Positions 58,070 to 64,000 of a stretch of DNA of 64,000 nucleotides are shown here, in pieces. The position numbers and the translations under genes were made by a program. The first letter of the stretch is position 1, and every line of letters begins with the position of its first letter. The stretch comes from Halobacteriales archaeon QS_5_68_33 (GTDB taxonomy: Archaea; Halobacteriota; Halobacteria; Halobacteriales; Haloarculaceae), in NCBI GenBank assembly GCA_003023785.1, contig PXRS01000032.1:34275-98274 (forward strand), written 5' to 3'. Below the pieces are notes generated by a model. It worked only from the letters and a program-made list of their open reading frames with translations. It ran no database searches and had not been told where the DNA came from.

Positions 58070-58990
58070 TCACTCCAGCAGTTCTCCCGTCGCCCGCCTG
58101 ACGGCGTCGTCGCTGGAGCCGTCGGGTTCCCAGCCCAGCGCCGACAACTTCTCCACGGAGAGGCGCATCCGCGGGACGTCGCCGACCCACCCGCGGTCGC
58201 CGCCGGTGAACTCGTAGGCGGGGTCGAGCCCCATCTCGTCGGAAACGATGTCGGCGATGGTCGTCACCGACGTCGTCGTGCGCGTCCCGAGATTGTAGGT
58301 GTTGACCGCCGCGTCGGCGTGTTCGGCGACGTGGCACATCGCGTCGACGCAGTCCTCGACGTGCATGTAGGACTTCTCCTGGCGGCCGTCCCCGAGGATG
58401 GTCAGCGTCTCGGGGTCCTCGCGCAGTTTTCCGATGAAATCCGGGATCACCGACCCCGGCTGGAGGCGGGGGCCGACGATATTGGCGAAGCGGTAGTTCC
58501 ACACGGTGAAGCCGTGGCTGTGAGCGTACACCGAGAGGAGTGACTCCTCGCCGAGTTTGCTCGCGCCGTAGATGCTGATGGGCTCCAGCGGCGCGTAGTC
58601 CTCCGGCGTGGGCCGGGGCGCCTCGCCGTACACCACCGAGGAGGAGGTGAAGGCGACGTTCGAGACGCCCACCTCGTCCATCCGGGTCGCGACCGTCTCG
58701 GTGAGGCGGTTGTTTCGGCGGAACTGTTCGACGTCGTCGGCGGCGGCGTTCTTGTCGGCCGCGAAGTGAAAGACCACGTCGACGTCTCCGGTGATGGCCG
58801 CGGCGGCGACGTCCGGGTCGGTCAGGTCGCCCTCGACGAGTTCGACACCGTCGGGCAGCCAGGACCGCTCCCCGTTCGAGAGGTCGTCGACCGCGAGGAC
58901 GTCGTTGTCGGGCGCGAGTCGCTCACAGAGGTGTGACCCGACGAACCCCGCCCCGCCCGTCACGACGATGCGTTTCCCTGTCAGGTTCAT
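58070..58990 (-). CDS. NAD-dependent epimerase/dehydratase (extended SDR)
   Basis: KRIVVTGGAGFVGSHLCERL; FHFAADKNA; SIYGASKLGEESLL. Confidence 0.93.
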   Translation of the reverse strand: MNLTGKRIVVTGGAGFVGSHLCERLAPDNDVLAVDDLSNGERSWLPDGVELVEGDLTDPDVAAAAITGDVDVVFHFAADKNAAADDVEQFRRNNRLTETVATRMDEVGVSNVAFTSSSVVYGEAPRPTPEDYAPLEPISIYGASKLGEESLLSVYAHSHGFTVWNYRFANIVGPRLQPGSVIPDFIGKLREDPETLTILGDGRQEKSYMHVEDCVDAMCHVAEHADAAVNTYNLGTRTTTSVTTIADIVSDEMGLDPAYEFTGGDRGWVGDVPRMRLSVEKLSALGWEPDGSSDDAVRRATGELLE

Positions 58991-59155
58991 ACTGTCCCCT
59001 CGGACACTCGGCGCATGTGTGTTGTGGTCCGGGGCGACGGGGGGAACCACCCCGCCGGGAGTCCGGTAGACCGCCCCCCAGCGGCGACCTGCCCTCCGGC
59101 GCCTCCTCGCTCGTGGTCGGAAGACTCCTAAACGGGCCTCCCGTAACCGCGGCCG

Positions 59156-59755
59156 ATGCAGGGGGAACCCGCCGTCGTCGTCTGCCGACTGGGCCACCGC
59201 CCCGGCCGCGACGACCGCATGACGACCCACGTCGGCCTGACCGCGCGGGCGCTGGGCGCGGACCGCGTCTTCCTCCCGACGGACGCCACCGGGTCGGCCG
59301 ACACCGTCCGGGACATCACCGACCGCTTCGGTGGCCCGTTCGAGGTGGAGGTGGGGTCACCCATCTCGGAACTCCGCGAGTGGGACGGCACGATCGCCCA
59401 CCTGACGATGTACGGCGAACCCGTCCAGCGGGTGGCCGGCGAGGTCAGGGAGACGTACGCTGGCGGCGACCCTCTCCTCGTCGCCGTCGGCGCCGAGAAG
59501 GTCCCCTTCGAGGTGTACGAGCGCGCCGACTGGAACGTCGCGGTGACGAACCAGCCCCACTCCGAGGTGGCGGGGCTCGCGGTGTTCCTCGACCGCCTCT
59601 TCGAGGGGCGCGAACTCGACCGGGAGCGGGCCGACGCGGACAGAGTCGTCGTTCCCCAGGAGAGCGGCAAGCGCGTCGAACAGCGGGACGGGAACGCCGG
59701 CGCGAACCCCGGGGGGACGAACGCCGAGGACGCCGGGACACCCGACGGAGGCTGA
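59156..59755 (+). CDS. trm56: tRNA (cytidine(56)-2'-O)-methyltransferase
   Basis: VCRLGHRPGRDDRMTTHVGLTARALGADRVF; HLTMYGEPV; VAVGAEKVPFEVYERADWNVAVTNQPHSEVAGLAVFLDRLFEG. Confidence 0.95.
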   Translation: MQGEPAVVVCRLGHRPGRDDRMTTHVGLTARALGADRVFLPTDATGSADTVRDITDRFGGPFEVEVGSPISELREWDGTIAHLTMYGEPVQRVAGEVRETYAGGDPLLVAVGAEKVPFEVYERADWNVAVTNQPHSEVAGLAVFLDRLFEGRELDRERADADRVVVPQESGKRVEQRDGNAGANPGGTNAEDAGTPDGG

Positions 59756-59836
59756 TACTGCCGGCTGTACCGATGTACCGGTATTTCGCCGACCGGTTCG
59801 ACGAAATCCGGAACTGATCTACAGCCGACCGTATGA
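59753..59836 (-). repeat. Family 1 element, copy i
   Basis: TGATACTGCCGGCTGTACCGATGTACCGGTATTTCGCCGACCGGTTCGACGAAATCCGGAACTGATCTACAGCCGACCGTATGA; left TGA is trm56 stop. Confidence 0.9.
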
Positions 59837-59911
59837 CGAGCCCAGAATGCCCAGAACGCTCGGGCGGGCCTTCCGGTGGGTTTAAACGCGTCACGGACCC
59901 AGACGGACGTG

Positions 59912-60445
59912 ATGGCTTTTGAGGACCTCCTGGAGGACCCGGTGATACAGAAGTACCTCCACGAACTGGTCGGCCCGAAGGGGATGCCTGTCGCGGCGGC
60001 GCCGCCGGACGGCGAGGTGACCGACGAGGAACTCGCGGAGGAACTGGGACTCGAACTCAACGACGTGCGCCGGGCGCTTTTCATCCTCTACGAGAACGAC
60101 CTCGCGAGCTACCGGCGCCTGCGCGACGAGGACTCGGGGTGGCTGACCTACCTCTGGACCTTCGAGTACGAGAAGATACCCGAACAGCTGGAGTCGGAGA
60201 TGCACCGCCTGCTGGAAGCCCTCGAGAACCGGTCGGCGTACGAACACGACCACGAGTTCTACCTCTGTGAGCACTGCGGGATCCGCTTCGAGTTCGGCGA
60301 GGCCATGGAGTTCGGCTTCGAGTGCCCCGAGTGCGGGAACCCGGTCGAGGCGATGGAGAACACCCGCCTCGTCGAGGCGATGGACGAGCGCATCGCGGCC
60401 CTGCGGGACGAACTGAACGTCGACCGTGCCGAAGTCGAGGTCTGA
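59912..60445 (+). CDS. tfe: Transcription initiation factor E alpha subunit (TFE)
   Basis: Winged-helix N-terminus VTDEELAEELGLELNDVRRALFILYENDLASYRR; C-terminal zinc ribbon YLCEHCGIRFEFGEAMEFGFECPECGNPVE. Confidence 0.95.
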   Translation: MAFEDLLEDPVIQKYLHELVGPKGMPVAAAPPDGEVTDEELAEELGLELNDVRRALFILYENDLASYRRLRDEDSGWLTYLWTFEYEKIPEQLESEMHRLLEALENRSAYEHDHEFYLCEHCGIRFEFGEAMEFGFECPECGNPVEAMENTRLVEAMDERIAALRDELNVDRAEVEV

Positions 60446-61125
60446 TGGTCGTCCTCGCCACCGGGTGCTACGTCGAGGGCGACGCCCGCGAGCGGGCGAT
60501 GGACTCCCTCGGATCACAGGTCGATGACGCGCTGGGCGAGCTGGACGTGGAGACGACCGTCGGACTGCGCGACGACGGCTTCCCGACCGTCACCGTCTCG
60601 GGACCCGACGAAACGGTCGCGCGGGCCGTCCTCGCCGAGGAGTGGGGGGAACTCACCCCGCAGGTCCGCCCCGGAGAAGTCGCAGCCGGCACCCTCGAAG
60701 CCTGGGACGACGACGGGTTCGTCCTCGACACCGGCTTCGGCAACGAGGTGCGGGTCCCCGCCGGCGAACTCGGCCTGGGCCAGGGCACACCCGACCAGAT
60801 CCGGACGCGCTTCGGCCTCGTCCAGCACGTCCCGCTGCGGTACGTCGTCGCGGAACCGGGCGAACCCGCCCGGCTGGCCGACGCCGAGCGCGACAGGCTC
60901 TACGACTGGACGCGGGGCGACGGCCGGGTGAACGTCAACTCCGCGACCCGCTCGGAGGTTCGCGCCACGGTCAACCGGGCGGGCCACGCCGCGGACATCG
61001 TCACCGTCGAGCGCCTCGGGTTGCTCGAACAGAGCGTCGTCTGCCGAGAGGGGACCGACCCGCCGGGCCTGCTCGCGAGCATCGGCCAGTACCTCCCCGC
61101 CGAGTTGCTCTGTGTCGTGTCATGA
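60445..61125 (+). CDS. DUF2110 family protein
   Basis: MVVLATGCYVEGDARERAMDSLGSQVDDALGEL; next to tfe. Confidence 0.85.
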   Translation: MVVLATGCYVEGDARERAMDSLGSQVDDALGELDVETTVGLRDDGFPTVTVSGPDETVARAVLAEEWGELTPQVRPGEVAAGTLEAWDDDGFVLDTGFGNEVRVPAGELGLGQGTPDQIRTRFGLVQHVPLRYVVAEPGEPARLADAERDRLYDWTRGDGRVNVNSATRSEVRATVNRAGHAADIVTVERLGLLEQSVVCREGTDPPGLLASIGQYLPAELLCVVS

Positions 61126-61898
61126 AGGGGCGACTGCTGATCGCGGTGGGACTGGTCGCGCTGCTCGCGGGCCTCGCGGGGTGTACCTCGGTGTTCGGGC
61201 CGGGCCAGCCCGACCCCGACCAGTTGGCCGAGAACGCCAGCTACGACTGGGACACCAACGCGACGACGACCTACACCATCTCGCGGTCGTCCTACACCGC
61301 CGTGGTCGAGACGGGCAACCGCTCGTTCGTCGTCGTCTACCAGACCGACGAACTCGGCACCGACCAGCCCCTGACCCCCAGAGGGTTGCAGTTCCGCTAC
61401 GCGAACGGGACGGTCATCCGGTCCAACTCGACGGCCCTGAACGCGACCAACCAGGGCCAGCGGACCAACATCACGGTCCCCGAGGCGGACGGGAAGGTGG
61501 CCTTCACCGCGAAGCGACCGAACGCCAAGCGGTTCGCGACGCCCGTCTTCGTCGAGGGGTCACACGAGGTGGTCATGCCGCCCAGCGCGCGGGTCGGCAT
61601 CCCGCTGCTCTCGCAGGTGTCCCCGCCGGCCGACGACAGGAACGTCTCCGAGGGGCGGATGACCGTTCGATGGAACGGAATCGAGCGCGGCCCGGTCGTC
61701 GTGCGCTACTACCTCCAGCGCGACATCCTCCTGTTCGGCGGGCTGGGCGGCGTCCTCGCCGTCGCCGGCGTCGTCGGCGCGCTCTACTACTACCGCCAGA
61801 TCCGCACGCTGGAGAAACGCCGCGAGGAGATCGGCCTCGACGTCGAGACCGAGGACGACGACTTCGGCGACGACGGCCCGCCGCCGGGCATGCGCTGA
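61122..61898 (+). CDS. DUF5803-like lipoprotein with C-terminal TM
   Basis: LIAVGLVALLAGLAGC lipobox; ILLFGGLGGVLAVAGVVGALYYYRQIR. Confidence 0.82.
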   Translation: MKGRLLIAVGLVALLAGLAGCTSVFGPGQPDPDQLAENASYDWDTNATTTYTISRSSYTAVVETGNRSFVVVYQTDELGTDQPLTPRGLQFRYANGTVIRSNSTALNATNQGQRTNITVPEADGKVAFTAKRPNAKRFATPVFVEGSHEVVMPPSARVGIPLLSQVSPPADDRNVSEGRMTVRWNGIERGPVVVRYYLQRDILLFGGLGGVLAVAGVVGALYYYRQIRTLEKRREEIGLDVETEDDDFGDDGPPPGMR

Positions 61899-61979
61899 CC
61901 GTCGGCGACCGCTGTGTCGCGGCGGGCATCGACGACCGCGGACGGGCGTTCTTTTGACCCCCGAGTCCCAACGGCGGGT

Positions 61980-62669
61980 ATGCGCGTCGCGATAGTCACG
62001 GTGGGGGACGAACTCCTCGTCGGCGACACGGTGAACACGAACGCCGCCTGGCTCGGTCGGCGACTGGACCAGCGCGGCGTGACTGTGGCCCGCGTGACGG
62101 TCCTGCCCGACGACGTCGGGGAGATCGCCCGCGTCGTCAACGAGTACCGCGCCGCCTGCGACGCGGTGCTCGTGACCGGCGGGCTCGGCCCCACCCACGA
62201 CGACCTGACGATGGAGGGCGTCGCCGCCGCGTTCGGCCGCGACGTCGCCGCCAGCGACGAGGTCCGCGAGTGGCTGGAGGCCGACGGCTACGCGGCCAGC
62301 GACCTCGCGGCGGGCACGACCGAGATCCCCGAGGGCGCACGCATGCTCGAAAACCCCGAGGGCGTCGCTCCGGGGTGTGTCATCGGCGGCGTCTACGTCC
62401 TCCCGGGCGTGCCCGACGAGATGAAGGCCATGTTCGAGACGGTTGCCGACGAGTTCGAGGGCGAGCGCCAGTTCTCGGCAACGGTCACGGCCGCCGAACC
62501 CGAGAGCGCGCTCCTGGACCGGATCGCCTCCGTGCGCAAGGAGTTCGACGTCACCGTGGGGAGCTACCCCGGCGAGAACGTCCGGCTGAAGGTCCGCGGT
62601 CCGGACGAGGGTGTCGTCGAGGAAACGGCCGCGTGGCTGCGCGAACGCGTCGAGTCACCCGAGGAGTGA
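61980..62669 (+). CDS. CinA/MoaB-like molybdopterin-binding domain protein
   Basis: VAIVTVGDELLVGDTVNTNAAWLGRRLDQRGV; LVTGGLGPTHDDLTMEGVAAAFGR; VYVLPGVPDEMKAMFE. Confidence 0.93.
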   Translation: MRVAIVTVGDELLVGDTVNTNAAWLGRRLDQRGVTVARVTVLPDDVGEIARVVNEYRAACDAVLVTGGLGPTHDDLTMEGVAAAFGRDVAASDEVREWLEADGYAASDLAAGTTEIPEGARMLENPEGVAPGCVIGGVYVLPGVPDEMKAMFETVADEFEGERQFSATVTAAEPESALLDRIASVRKEFDVTVGSYPGENVRLKVRGPDEGVVEETAAWLRERVESPEE

Positions 62670-62750
62670 TGCGGTCGGTCGTCAATCAGTTCCGGATTTC
62701 GTCGAACAGGTCGGCGAGATACCGGTACATCGGGACAACCGACCGTACGA
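62667..62750 (+). repeat. Family 1 element, copy j
   Basis: TGATGCGGTCGGTCGTCAATCAGTTCCGGATTTCGTCGAACAGGTCGGCGAGATACCGGTACATCGGGACAACCGACCGTACGA; left TGA is CinA-like stop. Confidence 0.9.
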
Positions 62751-62769
62751 GCGCCCGAGCGGTCGGCGG

Positions 62770-62886
62770 CTACCGGTAGAGGTACCGGAGCCACAGCGCG
62801 GTGAACAGGAGTCCACCGAGCAGCATCACCCAGCCCGCGGCGTCGACGAGTCCCGGCACGACGGTCTCCTGCAGGAGGAGGGTCAT
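62770..62886 (-). CDS. 38-aa candidate membrane microprotein
   Basis: MTLLLQETVVPGLVDAAGWVMLLGGLLFTALWLRYLYR*. Confidence 0.5.
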   Translation of the reverse strand: MTLLLQETVVPGLVDAAGWVMLLGGLLFTALWLRYLYR

Positions 62887-62972
62887 ACGCGTGGATCGTC
62901 CACCTCCGATATAAAATCCGGCGAAGCGCGGGAGCCGCGTCCCTTTTGCACCGTCCCGCCCAACGCCCGGTG

Positions 62973-64000
62973 ATGCGACGGATCGGGTTCGTCGTCAACC
63001 CCATCGCGGGGATGGGCGGCCCAGTCGGACTGAAAGGCACCGACGGCAAGGTCGCGGAGGCGCGCCGGCGGGGCGCCGAGCCGCGAGCGCGGGAGCGGGC
63101 GCGTGTCGCGCTCGACGCACTCGCCGGGAGCGGTGCCGACGTGGAGTTGCTGACCTACGGAGCAGCGATGGGCGAGAGGGTCGCCCGCGCGGCTGGGTTC
63201 GACCCGGTGGTCGTCGGGCGGCCCGACAGCCCGGAGGGTCGAGACGACGATGGCAACGACGTGGCCTCGGCAGCCGACAACGACGTACCCCCGGGAGACG
63301 AAGACGGGACGCGGACGACGGCGGGCGACACGCGAGCGGCGGTCGCGGCGTTCGTCGACCGGGGCGTCGACCTGATACTGTTCGTCGGCGGTGACGGCAC
63401 GGCGACCGACGTGGCCGAGGAACTCGACCGTCTTCACAGCGACGTGCCGATACTGGGCGTCCCAGCGGGCGTCAAGATCTACTCGTCGGTGTTCGCGGTC
63501 AGGCCCGCGGCGGCCGGGCGGGTCGCCGCGACCTTCGCGGAGACCGAAACGGGCGAGGTCAACGACATCGACGAGGACGACTACCGCGAGGGGCGGGTCT
63601 CGACGAACCTCCGGGCGGTCGTGGAGACGCCGGCGGCCGCCGAGCGACAGGCGAGCAAGCAACTGGGCGGCGGGAGCGTCGAGACGCTCGCCGAGGGCGT
63701 CGCCGAGGACGTCAGGGACGGCGTCACCTACGTCCTCGGCCCCGGCGGGACGCTCGCAGCAGTCAAGGACGCGCTCGGGTTCGAGGGGTCGCCCATCGGC
63801 GTGGACGTCTGGCGGGACGGCGAGGTCCTCGTCGGGGACGGCGGCGCGGCCGGGATCGAGGCGGCGCTGGGCGAGGAGAACGTCGTCGTCGTCTCGCCCA
63901 TCGGCGGACAGGGGTTCGTCTTCGGCCGGGGCAACCAGCAGATCTCCCCCGCCGTGATCCGGCGGTCGACAGTCGAGATAGTGGCCTCCCGGTCCAAACT
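62973..64000 (+). CDS. ATP-NAD kinase family protein, 3' truncated by window edge
   Basis: IGFVVNPIAGMGGPVGLKGTDG; LILFVGGDGTATDVAEEL; VPAGVKIYSSVFA. Confidence 0.92.
   Translation, partial: MRRIGFVVNPIAGMGGPVGLKGTDGKVAEARRRGAEPRARERARVALDALAGSGADVELLTYGAAMGERVARAAGFDPVVVGRPDSPEGRDDDGNDVASAADNDVPPGDEDGTRTTAGDTRAAVAAFVDRGVDLILFVGGDGTATDVAEELDRLHSDVPILGVPAGVKIYSSVFAVRPAAAGRVAATFAETETGEVNDIDEDDYREGRVSTNLRAVVETPAAAERQASKQLGGGSVETLAEGVAEDVRDGVTYVLGPGGTLAAVKDALGFEGSPIGVDVWRDGEVLVGDGGAAGIEAALGEENVVVVSPIGGQGFVFGRGNQQISPAVIRRSTVEIVASRSK

Noticed and set aside
10783-62750. Family 1 repeats as a CRISPR array
   Set aside because: Copies are kilobases apart, in both orientations, palindromic over their whole length and without spacers.

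Overview
This 64 kb window is a high-GC haloarchaeal chromosome segment with roughly 70 supportable coding features. I saw no rRNA or convincing tRNA genes, no CRISPR array and no intact transposase. The centre (about 22.3-36.6 kb) is a compact urea/nickel island: urtABCDE, nikR, a CbiM/PDGLE/CbiQ/CbiO nickel transporter, and ureB-C-A-G-D-E-F. Flanking genes are mostly haloarchaeal core: Get3/ArsA-like ATPase, Rad3/XPD-type helicase, NUDIX-eIF2B fusion, PIN-KH ATPase, a 7TM histidine kinase, agmatinase, PhoU-like regulator, SSS transporter, UbaA-like E1, rps24e/rps27ae, cofC/cofG, cetZ, tmk, trm56, tfe and NAD kinase. The most unusual signal is a family of about ten ~80-bp palindromic elements (TGATACGGTCGGTTGT...ACAACCGACCGTATCA). 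They sit at gene 3' ends, and their terminal TGA usually is the stop codon of the adjacent gene, on either strand. One element exactly fills a convergent gene pair and supplies both stop codons. A second ~105-bp TIR element family (TAGTGTTTCTCRCGAG ends) lies in 5' intergenic regions. Other notable observations are five genes disrupted by frameshifts or internal deletions (including a P450/cysteine-hydrolase chimera beside the urea transporter), a candidate NikR operator, a perfect palindrome in the VOC gene promoter, and a spaced motif shared upstream of agmatinase and the SSS transporter. All calls come from reading the sequence; no database searches were run.
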